The notes: generated by a model not told the origin, from the sequence alone. Positions 1-11,816 are shown, counted from the stretch's first letter. The stretch: DNA of 27,771 bases from Saccoglossus kowalevskii (GCF_000003605.2 NW_003111474.1:51832-79602), one strand, 5' to 3'. Program-made: numbers and translations.

Positions 1-213
1 CATTCGCAAAGGACGCCGGGAACCAGCGAAGTTTTTAGGTAGTCCAAAACGAGTTTTATGACAAGTCGGCGCTTTGCGACAATATGAGTCGGCAAGTTCC
101 GGACAGAAAACCGATCTGTGGAGACTCGTCGTAGGAGATTTTTTTTTTTTTGAGAACAGGCGAAAACTAATTCGCGCGCGGATGTCATCCATAAAATTAA
201 ATCGGTGTAGCCT
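1..213. other. CpG-richer segment with an inverted repeat
   Basis: This stretch holds visibly more CpG than most of the window. Positions 4-11 (TCGCAAAG) pair perfectly with 72-79 (CTTTGCGA), and 14-18 pairs with 67-71 (CGCCG/CGGCG), giving a 13-bp stem with a two-base bulge around a ~48-base loop. A 13-base T run lies at 139-151. It could be a promoter or 5' untranslated region of a gene outside the window, but no start, splice site or protein similarity supports that. The 110-codon plus-strand frame beginning at 74 runs on into the repeat at 214 and matches no family I know. Confidence 0.45.
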
Positions 214-361
214 AAAGAGTATATTAATCAACTTTATTAGACCAGTGCGACGAAAAAACATTTGGCAACTCAACGGAATTTACATAATAGTTGTCGTATT
301 GTTGAATTATTGGTATTTCAATATGTTTATTACACCTAGGCGTGTAAGAGAGAAGGTATTG
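214..361 (+). repeat. Diverged direct duplication, copy A
   Basis: This segment is repeated at 503-657 in the same orientation, offset by about 289 bases. The first 17 bases of the shared core, GAGTATATTAATCAACT, are identical, and the rest is roughly three-quarters identical by eye. Copy A lacks about 11 bases present in copy B after the shared ACCAGTG. In copy A the segment is open in one frame (part of the frame 74-406); in copy B the matching frame has stops. Some differences are conservative at protein level (for example Leu/Ile and Asn/Asp), but I recognise no protein family. Confidence 0.75.
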
Positions 362-502
362 ATATATGTTTATATATTAAAGAACCATTATTGTTATTTT
401 GAATGACACATTAAAAATTATAAATGTGGGATACATAATCATGGCAGATCATTAATATTTGTCTTTTAATTTAAATTCAAGAAATCTCATTGTTATTTGG
501 TA

Positions 503-657
503 AAAGAGTATATTAATCAACTACATTGGACCAGTGTGATAACAGAGCGACGAAGAGACAGTCGGCAAATCGACGGCATTTACATGATAGTTACCGTACT
601 ATTGAATTAAATGGTGTTTCAATATTTGTACATCACTTTGGTGTATGAGAAGTATTT
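503..657 (+). repeat. Diverged direct duplication, copy B
   Basis: This is the second copy of the segment at 214-361. Alignment by eye runs from AAAGAGTATATTAATCAAC to GAAGTATT, with an ~11-base insertion relative to copy A near 537-547 and small indels near the 3' end. The similarity does not extend into either flank, so the duplicated unit is about 150 bases. It may be two copies of an unrecognised dispersed repeat or an old local duplication. Confidence 0.75.
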
Positions 658-1675
658 AACATTGCACAATCTGGTAAATTACATAGTGAAGAATAGAAAC
701 ATAATAATATAAATATCGGACCACTATTACACTTGTTATGATTGCTGAGTAGAATAAGTAGGCACAGTGCACATTAGGGCTAAATAATGAGACTGAAGCC
801 CGTCATATTGAAAAAAAATCGCAGGATATTAATGTCTTCACACATATGACATTGTGGAATCAGACACAGACGTCACTTTCTATATAAAAAAATAGTTGTT
901 TAAAGATCACTATAAATAACAGTAATTGGCCAGTCGTAACTATTTTACTAAAGAGTCAAAACAAATTGAATTTGGGGATGATTATGCAAATTAGGTATTC
1001 TCTAAACCTGTGATTTATATTGGCCAGATATGTTCAGAGATGTGTTGTTTCCAGTTACATTGCCACACTATGCTGATGTCTTATAAGTCTCTAAACGTTA
1101 AATAGTGTGATGTATTTAATAAATTTAGTATCATTCTCTGTGATTATGTAAAACAACTGTACACCACCTAAACATTTGAAATCAAATATCCGCTATTGAA
1201 GTTTGAATTTTCAACACCAACTTGAGAAAGTGTTTTTTTTTTCATATTTTTAAACATTGTTTAAAATGCTAACAGTGTGCAGCTAACACTGTCTGCATAA
1301 TTATACAAAAACGCAAAAACATAATGTTAAGGACCCACGAATTTGCAGCTACATCTCAAGCATGGATGGTGTGATAAACAAAATATCACATTTAGTTTAT
1401 GTGTAGTTTCGATTATTGTTCAGTCGATTTCGCTTGAGTTAGACTCCTAACAATACTTAGAATATAGATTTGCAAACTGATGACAACAAATATTGCCTGC
1501 TAACATGCAATTTCCATTATAAGTCGATTATATACCATAATTTTTACAATGAATCACAGTATTATTCTTATTCCTGTCATGCGTGTTTTTATGAACAGAT
1601 CATGGTGACGCTTACTAGTTTACAATGATACATATGTATATCATACACAAAATTGAATAATGTAGTTATGAACCT
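658..1675. other. AT-rich DNA without recognised gene
   Basis: No recognised coding or RNA feature was seen apart from the short hairpin at 1269-1292. It is AT-rich with short A or T runs. Confidence 0.5.
1269..1292. repeat. Short hairpin with overlapping direct repeat
   Basis: ACAGTGT (1272-1278) and ACACTGT (1286-1292) form a perfect 7-bp inverted repeat with a 7-base loop. The same stretch is also a direct repeat: GCTAACAGTGT is followed 14 bases later by GCTAACACTGT, differing at one base. Function is unknown. Confidence 0.6.
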
Positions 1676-2681
1676 TTACTTTTCAAATTGGCAGATATTT
1701 AAGTTAGAACGGTTGGACGATCGCGATGTATCAACATGTGTATGACCGATATATCCTAATAATCTAGGCGTGTAAATTTCTGTCTCCCGGCTAATCGGTA
1801 TCCACGTAATTACTCTGTGAGGATTCTCAGCCGTTGGATTATTACATGGTAACCTCAAGTGATGGTTACACCTAATAATGGAACACATGTGTCGAGACTT
1901 GATTAACATTCAAATATATACTCTATCTACGTGAAGCCAACTCATAATAGCATATCATTCCTCAATCAAGTGGGAAATTTACTCATGTCTATGAAATCCC
2001 TTGAAAGGATGCCACGTTGATTTCATATAATATATCACACTGGTTATTTATGTAGTAATTTCCTTAACATTTTGTCTATATCCTGCGGACGAACATAAAT
2101 TACGCTCGTGGTTTGGTGAAAGTGCAACATCTAAATACACATAAATATAAGTATATCAATTGCTAATCTTATGTTTTTCGTCTACTAATTGGCTGATGAT
2201 GTTTAAATTATTCCGTGTCATTTTACAGTAATAATAATCACTTCTAATAATAGTCACAATCTTAACGTTATCGTAATGCTGGTGGGAGGGGGAATGTATG
2301 TGAGGTCCTGTAGAAGCAGGGATACCGACAACTGTGTTGTAGTTGTGTTTAAGTGTTGGAATACTCTTGATAGATGATATTTTGGGATAAATTATTTCAT
2401 GGGTATTATATATCAGAAACTGCATAAACATACACTCGATTTGATTCATTTTATGTCTGCGTCTGGAATGGCGTTTAATGGAAATTTTTTTCACACTCTT
2501 TTACCTGGCTACATATGGTGATTGAAAGAGATCACATGCCAACAAAATACATTAGTAAGTATAATTATATGTCGCTGTGGTCTTGCTGCACAACTATGCG
2601 AGTAAATTGTTACTGGCCATTATATACTGTGCAAAAGCATTGCCCTTTCTCGAAAAAGGTGATAAAGAAAGGATGATTTAA
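1676..2681. other. AT-rich DNA without recognised gene
   Basis: Two minus-strand frames of 77 and 112 codons (1676-1909 and 2156-2494) are open, but lengths like these are expected by chance here. Neither contains a domain I can defend. The first has a faint HVDTS motif also seen in tectonin-type repeats, which is too little for a call. Confidence 0.4.
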
Positions 2682-3015
2682 ATTTGCTCTGGACATGTGT
2701 ATTCTAGTGGAGCTGAGTTATATATATTTGTGCAGTATGACACAGTTGCCATCGAGTGTTACAGTGACAATTCCTTGATAGGGTATGACATTATGGGCAA
2801 CTATCCACAACAACTGCAATTCACTATCAGACTAGACCTGCGACAAAACAGCTCTCAACGAGAACGCCATCAAAATATGTTTGTGTTTGTGCTATTCTCT
2901 GTTGTCACCGCGTGCCATCGTTACACAGGACAAGGGAACAGTGGATGATGTTGAGGGTATAGAACAGTATTTGAAAGACTAGGCAAGCCGCGTGGGTTTC
3001 TCGCTATCAGCGTGA
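2682..3015 (+). pseudogene. Broken von Willebrand factor A (vWA)-like domain fragment
   Basis: vWA domains are Rossmann-fold adhesion modules found in collagens, matrilins and many invertebrate extracellular proteins. Two consecutive plus-strand frames together give the order of landmarks expected in the second half of the fold. The first frame (about 2682-2832) contains GAELYIFVQYDTVA, matching the usual VQY strand, followed by a QLQFTI helix segment. The second frame (2836-2979) contains DKTALNENAIKIC, resembling the T-x-TALxxAI helix after MIDAS motif 2. It continues with RAIVTQDKG, where RIAIVITDG is typical, and then DDVEGIEQYLKD. After an in-frame TAG (2980-2982) come SRVGFSL and a TGA (3013-3015). 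The N-terminal DxSxS metal-binding motif is not visible. The frame change near 2833, the two stops and the altered TDG loop argue for a decayed copy. An intron edge is possible: an AG acceptor-like site follows TATATATTTGTGC near 2730. The identification rests on motif order read by eye. Confidence 0.45.
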
Positions 3016-5524
3016 TCTCGACGGCCAGTTCCGTATAATGTATATTGCTGTAAAAAGGATATGATGACTCACCATGATTAAATAATGAACCATTCATCAA
3101 TATGAGCAATGACGCCACATTAACGACGCGTTCTATTAATTTACAAGAAAAAAAGAAAACTTGTTATCTAGGGCACTGGTAACGATGACAACTAGCACGA
3201 ATATCGACGCTTGAGTCTTTTCTCTTTCATCAAGCATGTTTATTTTGAACGTTGTAAAAGGATGTGTGTCGGAGGTCAATTGAGAAAATTATTTGTTGTA
3301 TAAATATACTTGGTGACATAATTAAAAAAATATTCTTCGAATCATTGACATTTACTTAGTTGCTGCTTCAAGAGTTGAAAACTATAACAAAAATAACTCT
3401 CCCACCACTCCAATATTGTGATAGGAGCCAGCTAGATGCAAGGGTGTATAGAGCCGTAGGCGAACCATGAACTGACATTACTATATGCTATCAAAGCGTG
3501 GTAGTTGTAAATCCGGGTGCTACCAGCTATTTCGATTTATTTTACGCGTAAGACACGCAATGTGCATATCTAAAAACGCAAGGGAGCCATAGATCAATGT
3601 GACGCCGTGATTTGCACACGACACACTGAGCCGTATGTCTTCTTGGTGTGTAGTGTTTTATAGTAGTTTATTCCTACTTATATTTCTTAATTCCCTTACC
3701 ACCCAGAATCGTACGTCGTTGGTGAATTGCAAGTCACAAAATCACGCAACGTAAAGAAAACAAATAAATGGAATAATAATTTATCTATAATACTATATAA
3801 ATTGTACAGCAATGACGTAACCATATATTCGAATATATAAATGTTAGGTTATATCTGTTAACACTTCAGCATTAACATCATGTCAAAACCGCAACCTATA
3901 CTAATTGAAGGGTTACTAGTTAAGGTTACCCTATGGAATCCTACATTTTAACCATGATATAAATGAGGTAAACCTTTGAGAATTGGAAAGGTTACTTCTA
4001 CTTTTCAACATGTGTGACCCGCGTTTTATCCTGCATGTTTTTGTGCGTGTTTATTTGTCATTTTTCTTTAAATTTTAATCTTTCTATAGATGTTTTGCCT
4101 CTGGTAGATCTGTATACACTACACTCATGCCGCCTTTCGTTCTATTATTTCCAGTTAACGGCACACTGTTGTATTAACTACTGGGCAATCCAGAGATTAC
4201 TTAGCATGAATATTGGTGACGTCAAAGCGAAAATATAACCTGAAAGAAGTCGACTTAGATATCCGAGATAAGTCGCCTTACTTTCAAATATAAACGATGT
4301 TTACATTTCTTATTATTTCCGTTGTTAGGAATTTCTGCAATTCTGAACAGACTTTAAGAAGTTAAGAATGAGATAATGCTGTGTATAGACTCATAACAAC
4401 GAATAAACCCTGCCTGACTGTTTATGAGATCGGCCAAGAATTCATCATGATCCGCGATTATGCATGTGTCTGAACAGAGATATATACGACAGATCGATTC
4501 ATTCGCAATAAGCTCTAGCAAATAAATCTATTTATTGTTTGTTCCAACGCATCACTGGAATGGTATGTTGGCTACTTACTTCAGAAACACTTCGAGACAT
4601 TGTATGATATTTAAATTACCTTGAAATTATGCGTTTTTATTGATTAATTATTATTCATTTTCCCCAAAATGAGAAATAAAACTGTGATTGCTAAGTAGTT
4701 CGTCAGCCCGTTATCGCAATGACATGTTCCTATCGATGTTGTCAGTGGTGACGATAAGCTTAAAAGGGTTTATGTGTGGGTCACGAACATGAAGAGAAAG
4801 CATCTCTCCACTCTGGGTAACTGACAACATAGACCATATTTCTATATTCCGCATTTCATAGTTTTCTTTCATTCCACTACTGTTTATTTCACAAATAAAA
4901 TGCCTTACTTCTTTCTTTTTTTATTTTCGCAGTAATTCCGTGTAAAAATGTGTGCAAAAAATGTTCATTTTGTTCATCAAAACAAATTAACTTTAAAAAA
5001 AGTAAATGGTAGTGAAATGCATATCACTGCAATCAGTACACCGAATTTCAAGTGCAGTAGACCAGATACCCGTCAAACGATTGTTCAGTTGATATTTTTA
5101 TAGTTAAACCACGGAATTATTTAAATTACTCATTATTGGTAGTGTGTATATTCAAAAACACTTTTTGGTTACATTTATATTTCTGTATTTGAGCAAAGTC
5201 TAATACATAGTTATTTTGGCACGGGCATGGATATCATGTTTAATATTATGGGCATGTCAATATGTGGTTTAAGTACTAGTATTATTGTTATTGTTTCATT
5301 GAGAATCCTAACACACAATTGATACAGATATCCCATAAATAGAGATACCTTCATTATATATCCACATGGTATTGTTATAATATTCAATCATACATAAAGG
5401 AAATGCAACAATGCAGTAAAGACAGGATTCGGCCAAAAGTAATTTGTCAGTTTGCTTAAAACATGTACATTTTCTAACCATAAAAAACTTGCATGCATAT
5501 TATTGAATTCATAGCAGAGGTTAC
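3016..5524. other. AT-rich DNA without recognised gene
   Basis: No supported gene was found. A perfect CRE-type octamer TGACGTCA is at 4217-4224. The plus-strand frame at 4014-4238 is hydrophobic and cysteine-rich but matches no family I know. Confidence 0.45.
4217..4224. promoter_or_regulatory. CRE-type palindrome TGACGTCA
   Basis: This is a full consensus cAMP-response element (CREB/ATF site). Two more full copies are at 6850-6857 and 22164-22171. There is no nearby promoter or gene, so occupancy is unproven and chance occurrence of single sites is possible. Confidence 0.25.
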
Positions 5525-6001
5525 ATGAGAACTGCAACGCCGGGGTTGCGCATGCCCCAAAGTATTTCCCTCAACGCTGTCGCCATACATTGGCCATATT
5601 TAACATATAGTAACCACAACCTATGTCACAGTATTGCCATGGAATTAAAGAACTAATTGAAGAATGTTGGTAGTAAGACGTTAAAATCCATTTCATATGA
5701 GATTATTTCCGCACAACAAAGCTATACAGTAATGATTTTCTATTCATCTTGAAAATACATTCCTCTCACGTCCAATATGTGCCCATCATCACTGCCGTCA
5801 CACAAACATCCACACAGTTTGGCCAACATGCACGTAACATGAACCCTGCAAGATTATATATTTATACTTAGTATTCAAGTAAATACAAATACACAATTAC
5901 ATGATAACAGCTGACAACCAAAATATTAATGTAGATTAATATTGACTATGAATACAATATATCGTAAATATAGAAATCGACATATTAAGACACTCAATAA
6001 C

Positions 6002-6058
6002 ATTAAACGACTTTAATTAAATTAAAGCATGACATCGGTTGGCGATCAACCGTTTAAT
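6002..6058. repeat. Three-way-junction inverted repeat
   Basis: Three nested pairings fit in 57 bases. The outer arms ATTAAAC (6002-6008) and GTTTAAT (6052-6058) pair over 7 bp. Inside lie a near-perfect palindrome CTTTAATTAAATTAAAG (6011-6027) and a hairpin CGGTTG/CAACCG (6036-6041 with 6047-6052) with the 5-base loop GCGAT. The second hairpin and outer stem share one G. The layout is that of a small three-way junction. It lacks tRNA A and B boxes. Confidence 0.6.
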
Positions 6059-6849
6059 AAGTCTAGTTCCAAAGTACATTTAAAGTCTCATAATAGAAAC
6101 GATTAAATTCAAATATAATAAACATTATCCGTATATGATTTGGATTTTTACAAAGATGTGTGCTAGTTCATTTTATCTATACCCCCCCTTTTTTGTGACG
6201 CTGACGTAGGTTTCGATTCGAGTGGACAGCTTTACAAAAACACAAATACTATGTTTCAAACACGTTAATCAAAGTATATCAACCTCAAAGTCTATAGCAA
6301 TAACAACCTTGTTTGATAAACAGTGGACATTCTCCCGTGAAACAGTATGCCCACATTGAATTCAATTTAGATGTGAGTCATACAAATGGCTAAGTCAGTA
6401 CACTTTGACAGTGCAACAAATGAAATGTAAATTATCACAACAAAGGATACGTAAAGTAGCGTATGTTTTTCAAAAAAACTGCAGGTAAGCAAAATGCACT
6501 CATGCACAAACGATTGTGATTTTTAATTATTGTTAGATAACTATATTCATTATTGAAAATTAGAAAGCAAGCAGTGTGTGTTTAATATTTATACTGAGCA
6601 CAATACAGCAGCCTAAATGATTGAATATTAGATAATCTTGGGGATGAAATGAAAAATGAACAAAAAGTTCTGTATTGTAATTAGGCCATATATTGCTGAT
6701 AGTGTATCCAGTGAAACGCACGTAGCCCTGATGAAAATGAATAGTTAAACAACGAGTATCACGCATATGTCGTATTTTTTTATCTGACAGCCAATTGATT
6801 TCTGTTGAGAAGATAGATGATGTCAAACTAGTAATGTAGCATACAATTG

Positions 6850-6857
6850 TGACGTCA
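6850..6857. promoter_or_regulatory. CRE-type palindrome TGACGTCA
   Basis: This is a full-consensus CREB/ATF octamer. No gene start can be assigned next to it, so this is a motif match only. Confidence 0.2.
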
Positions 6858-7415
6858 ATCAATAGCTGGTTATGTAATCTGTATTCTACGAGCGTGCGTT
6901 TACGTTTTTTATTATGTTATTATGGAGACTAGTGTGCATTTTGGCGGGTGCTTTTTGCTAAATAGTGAATATAATGTTTTATTTAAATTTTTGTATTAAT
7001 TTTCTATTATATGTGTGTTACACTGTCACTTCAGTGGGTCGCTGCAACCAACTCAGAATATATAAATGAATATCTACCTACCATAAATTTTAAATTTCTG
7101 TTCGCTATTTTATTTGAATATTCTTTATATCCAAATCACAAAAGTAATTAGTTTCTTTTGTCACGCAACATGGATGCTCATTTTTCGAAGAAAAAAATCG
7201 CACGGTCACGTTCAGTCTTTTCAAAGTGAATGTCAAAGAAGTATGTTCAGGGCCACTATTTCACATTTTTCTAAATATCCCCGAACGATGAATTCAGTTT
7301 TCGTGGGTTTCATGAGAAAAAATACTGTAATAATTAACTAATAAGTGGAACATCATGCACGAAAACTGCTGGGGAATGGATCGTTGATATTTGCTCAACA
7401 TACAATGTACGTTTG

Positions 7416-7438
7416 TTGGATTGGATTGAATTGGATTG
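7416..7438 (+). repeat. Short TTGGA pentamer repeat
   Basis: Four and a half units of TTGGA with one G-to-A change are followed by about 200 bases (to ~7650) that are strongly G/T-biased on the plus strand, with many TTGT and TGTG words. It may be the eroded tail of a retroposon. Confidence 0.6.
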
Positions 7439-8788
7439 TTGTCATTATACTGTTTGATTGACGTGTGTTTCATGTTATTGTAAACTATTTGTCAGTCATT
7501 TGTTAATATCGTAATACATATTATTTGTCGTCTATTTGTGCCATTGTATTATTTGTGTATTGTCATTGTAACATGTTTATTATCAGTTGTGTGTTTGTTG
7601 TCAGTGTAATATAAGTGTATTTTTACTATTGTGTGTTTCTCAGTTTGTAAATTCTCACTACGTATATATATTTGGTGATTATTATATTATATATATATAA
7701 CACAAAAATCCATAAAGCTTTTTTTATGTTCAGAAAATTAGGCTCATATATAAATATAATCACAACAATTGCTTTTCAAATTTCATTGAACATATATTTG
7801 TTTGTATTACATTATTTTCTCTACGCACAGTTTAATGCATACATTTCAGCCTACTAACATTGTGCATTTCAATATACATAAATTATTTGTAACTCAGGAA
7901 TGGGTATTGTTCTAATGTGTGACTAAGGCAGTCGCCAGCCAATGTGTTCTGAAACACTCTCCAGTAATATTGAAAATATTCATTTTTTGAATAATTCTAA
8001 TGAAACTTCAATATTTGTATACATTCTATGATTTTTTGTGAATGTTTCCTGATAGTATTTCCACAAACACATAAATCAATAGTCAATAATGTATAATCAC
8101 TGGCAGACAATCTCTGACTCTAATGAGCATACAATTCTGAACAAACATGGCATAAACAAATGTCATCATGTTTATTTCAAGGTGAAATACACATAGTCCG
8201 ACATAATATATACTATTTTACTAATAAATTAGATGTATTTGGAAGTTTTAAAAATGGTGATACACTGAATTAGTGAACTGTTTAAAGTCCCCCTCACCAG
8301 CTGTTTAATGCTATACCAAATAGGCAGTTTGCTGGTAATGTTGCTGGTATTATGACGTGAATACAGATAATATGCATCGTCAACACAGTGTGGCCACATC
8401 AAATAGGAGGTAGTCTCACGGGTTTAAAAGTAATACTTCAACATTTTGGTGTATGTCTGGGGTTACCTTCATTCATCCACATGTCAAAAAGAGTACATAG
8501 AATAATTGTGATATTTTATGCTAAAAACATAGTTTGCCAACACTTTCAACGATATGTGTAATATGATTCTGTTCGACAATTACAATATTGCTGCAGGCAA
8601 GGATGGTATTGTGAAAGCTTGCAAATAACTTTTGATTGCTGTAATTCGGCATAGAGCGGTAAGACTGACAAATATTTCTTACATTTTGTTTTGTAATGAA
8701 CATCATTAGTAAGTTTGTTTGAGTTTTTATGGCGATACAAGTCACCCACTGCTTGTTTTGTTGCACACGTATGTTCAGTGCATATATA
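7439..8788. other. G/T-biased then AT-rich DNA, no gene recognised
   Basis: The first ~200 bases are G/T-skewed on the plus strand; the rest is AT-rich. A TA dinucleotide run occurs near 7684-7698. No coding or RNA feature is supported. Confidence 0.45.
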
Positions 8789-8915
8789 ACAATGTAATAC
8801 AATACAATAAGAATACTGTAACAATACAATACAATGCAATACAATAATAACGCAATACAACACAATAATAATACAATACAATAATAATACAATAAAATAC
8901 AATAAAATACAATAC
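8789..8915. repeat. Interrupted (AATAC)n / (AAT)n microsatellite
   Basis: Pentamer AATAC units alternate with AATAAT blocks. Read on the minus strand the array encodes Tyr/Cys/Ile/Val/Leu-rich strings and causes two overlapping open frames (8521-8955 and 8546-8902). These frames are by-products of the repeat, not genes. Confidence 0.85.
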
Positions 8916-11125
8916 GAATATCAAAATACATTACCTCTACTACACAATAGAACACAGTTGGTATGCAGTAGTATAATTACGGCACAGCTGTAAACAGAAT
9001 ACGGTGGACACACTCTGTAAAACGATTGATTCACCACGATGTGCAATACCATCAGATCTTCGCAGTCGTCAATGCTCGTCGATGACTTCATGTACAACTA
9101 TCACACGTTTTCTATGTAACTGGTAATTTATACAATTATAGAGTGAGCATGCGCTAAATTTTCGAGAGTGTGAGCGATATGGGCGTGACACCAAACACGT
9201 AATTGGCGAGAACAATGATTAGCATAATACATTGCCAGATTCATCAATCAGGTGTTGGTAGTAAACAAAGTTTAACTTCATTATTCAAAGCAATGTTTGA
9301 TAGCGTTTCATCTGACGAATATTATGATGACGAATGTAGTTGTTATATTTAATAATCAAATATTGCCGTTTTATCTTAAAAGTAACTTAAGACGCGCGTT
9401 CCGTGATGATTGACAACCTTCGGTGTATCGGACATTTGACCTGCGTTCCCAAGAGTTTCGTCAGGTAATCTAATCATACTAGCATTGATCTTTGTGCGAT
9501 TAAGGTAACTACGTGGTGTGTGTTACGTAATAACGAGTTTCTAAACGACACAGTGCAGCTGAATCAAATGCGTTGTATGGTCCAATGACCGGTATCTGCC
9601 ACTACTAGGAAGACGACACGTATAGCATACAGAACATTCAGGTTATTGATATCGTATCTTTAATTGAAAAAAATCTCATTCGAATGATTTACAATTCCCG
9701 TCATGAAATCAATAACTGTAAAAGAACATTGCAGTGAGTGGTTATCTTGTTATGAAACTCGTTAAAATTGCATGGTTACGCTCATTGAAATGTCGTAGAG
9801 GACAATAGCTGGAAAGGAAGTTTGCAAAACACAACGTGAAAAGATTCTCTTCTGGAGATCCCATCGCATTATCTTGGCGTAAGACTTCTCAGTGACGCAT
9901 GACTGCGGCAATACTCCAATGACGCAATGTTTAACGGGCATCGCTATAAATTAAAATACGATTATATTACATGTTCTATTGGAAACAATAACTACAGCTG
10001 CCTTCTATATTTTTACGTACAATATTAAATAGTACAATTAAATTTATGTGTCTGAATTAAATATTCATAAACGTGTCGCTATACGTATAGTAGGTGTATT
10101 GATTTTTTCATATCCGACTGATCCATACACGGCGACAACAACTCTAGACGTCGATGTCTGACATTGTCAACATAATGCATTTAAGAGAAACGACGACAAA
10201 CAAAGCGTACGTGCTTTAAGTTTAAAAAACACTGTCGTTCTACAAATTTACCAAGACCAAATGCACATTTTGTCTTTTAAAGGTGTTTTCACGTCCACTT
10301 GTGCAATAATTATATTGAGCATGGTTTACCCAGTATGTTGGATCCGGTGTTAACTGTGCCTAATGCTGAAATAGAGTAATGGAAGTTAGATCCCAAAACA
10401 TAAATGCATATAAAATATTAACTGTAGAGAAGTTATTCGTGAAAGTTTATGATATGTTAATATTCGATTCTTATGCAAAGGGCAATTTTGTTGTTTTTTG
10501 CCATCATTTCTACAATAGCACGAATCGTTGGTTACAGCTGATATACGGACGTTATTTTGATACTTTTGATTGAATAAGTATGTTGTTTCGATTTTTAAAA
10601 CTAATTCATATGTATCGAACAGTGCGGATCAATATACATGAAATAACTGTATTGTTAGCAATGTCTCCCGCGATGATGAAATGTTGAAAATTTTGAAACA
10701 CATCCCGGTCGGTATATTTTAATTATTATACATTTGTCACCGTAATGCCATAAGTTAAGCGTGCCGTAATTTTGTGGGGTATTTTCATCCTACCATATAA
10801 GGAAATGCGAATTTCAAATATGGAATGATTACGCACGTAAGCGTCCTCTCATAATAAAAACAAACATGGCTGCCCCCCGGGTTTGACCGGACTCCACACA
10901 ATGAAATTCGTTGATTCTTGTTGGATTGCAACGGATTGTCAGACCATGTAATAAAGCTGTACTCAGTAGACAGTCATCACCAGTCTTCTATTGTTCTGTG
11001 CTGAGCATGTGCAGGAAACCCAGGTGTACTCATTTGCATAAAAACAAGAGAATACATTACAATTCTCTTCTAAACTTTTTGGCTTCGCCATATCCATGAT
11101 GTATCCTTGGAAGGAAAATATGTAT
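8916..11125. other. AT-rich DNA without recognised gene
   Basis: No exon with a recognisable domain was found. At 10866 an ATGGCTGCC start-like motif in good context (AAACATGGCTGCC) opens a 6-codon frame that stops at 10884-10886. A similar motif lies at 18109. Confidence 0.4.
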
Positions 11126-11245
11126 AATAATAAGGTTATTACGAGGATACCTAAAACTATGCACTCAGACAGTACGCTGTCGCATCTTTCGCTATACTGT
11201 CTTCGTGCATACTTTGAGGTGTCCTCGTAATAACTTCATATTATT
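11126..11245. repeat. Long imperfect hairpin: candidate microRNA precursor or foldback element
   Basis: Bases 11126-11174 fold back on 11195-11245 with 45 base pairs, two of them G-T pairs. Uninterrupted blocks are 11126-11132 with 11239-11245, then after a 2-base bulge 11133-11152 with 11217-11236, 11154-11156 with 11213-11215, 11158-11164 with 11205-11211 and 11167-11174 with 11195-11202. Interruptions are two single mismatches, one 2x2 internal loop and the bulge (11237-11238). The apical loop is about 20 bases. Spaced mismatches and a single terminal loop suit a microRNA precursor, although the stem is longer than the roughly 35 bp usual in animals. A miniature inverted-repeat transposon or an endo-siRNA hairpin would look similar. 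The structure is certain; transcription and strand are not shown. Confidence 0.85.
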
Positions 11246-11775
11246 CATCTTTATTTATAATTGTATCCCATTGTGTGATAAGAAGGTATTTCGAAAAAAG
11301 AAAGCACATATACGATATATGTCTCTCATGATCATATCAATGAATATAGTCTTTATTATGAAATCACCGTCTTCGTTTCATCGCATAAAAACATTCGGCG
11401 ATCAGTCATATAGTTCTCAATCATAATACAGTGCACAAAACTAGAAACCAACAAATTCAAATATGCAGTGATAGACATGGTCAAATAAGTTTGATAACGA
11501 TACGTGGACAACACGAGAGAGACTATGACACTTTGACAACTCATAGACATAATATTCTGCATTCAGTGAATACAAATAATTAGTTAGAAAATAATTATGT
11601 TATTTGGAATAGCAAATTAATGATGGTAATATTGCAATCATCTTTTTAAATATAGTTATTAATACAGATAAAACAACAGTGATGCTTTTAACGTTTAAAG
11701 ATTAACCCCAATTCACTGAAAGTATAGGTTGTAGGTATAGAAATATTTAAAGTTATCGGTGACAGCAGCACTGAC
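11246..11775. other. AT-rich DNA without recognised gene
   Basis: I see only short open frames on both strands (11205-11426 and 11356-11562), overlapping each other and without domains. Confidence 0.45.
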
Positions 11776-11777
11776 AT

Positions 11778-11816
<39 letters not shown>

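Larger units (their letters stand above)
5657..7415. other. AT-rich DNA without recognised gene
   Basis: Nothing coding can be supported. The stretch contains the inverted-repeat cluster at 6002-6058 and a CRE-type octamer at 6850-6857. The minus-strand 100-codon frame at 6560-6862 has no recognisable domain. Confidence 0.45.

Noticed and set aside
74-406. 110-codon frame at the window start
   Set aside because: It overlaps repeat copy A, has a T-run Phe tract, matches no family, and its counterpart in copy B carries stops.
1676-1909. Minus-strand frame with an HVDTS motif recalling tectonin repeats
   Set aside because: The VW and D-x-I-Y landmarks are missing; one four-to-five-residue motif is not enough.
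8521-8955. Two minus-strand Tyr/Ile/Leu/Cys-rich frames
   Set aside because: They are produced by the AATAC/AAT repeat array and have no domain or start context.
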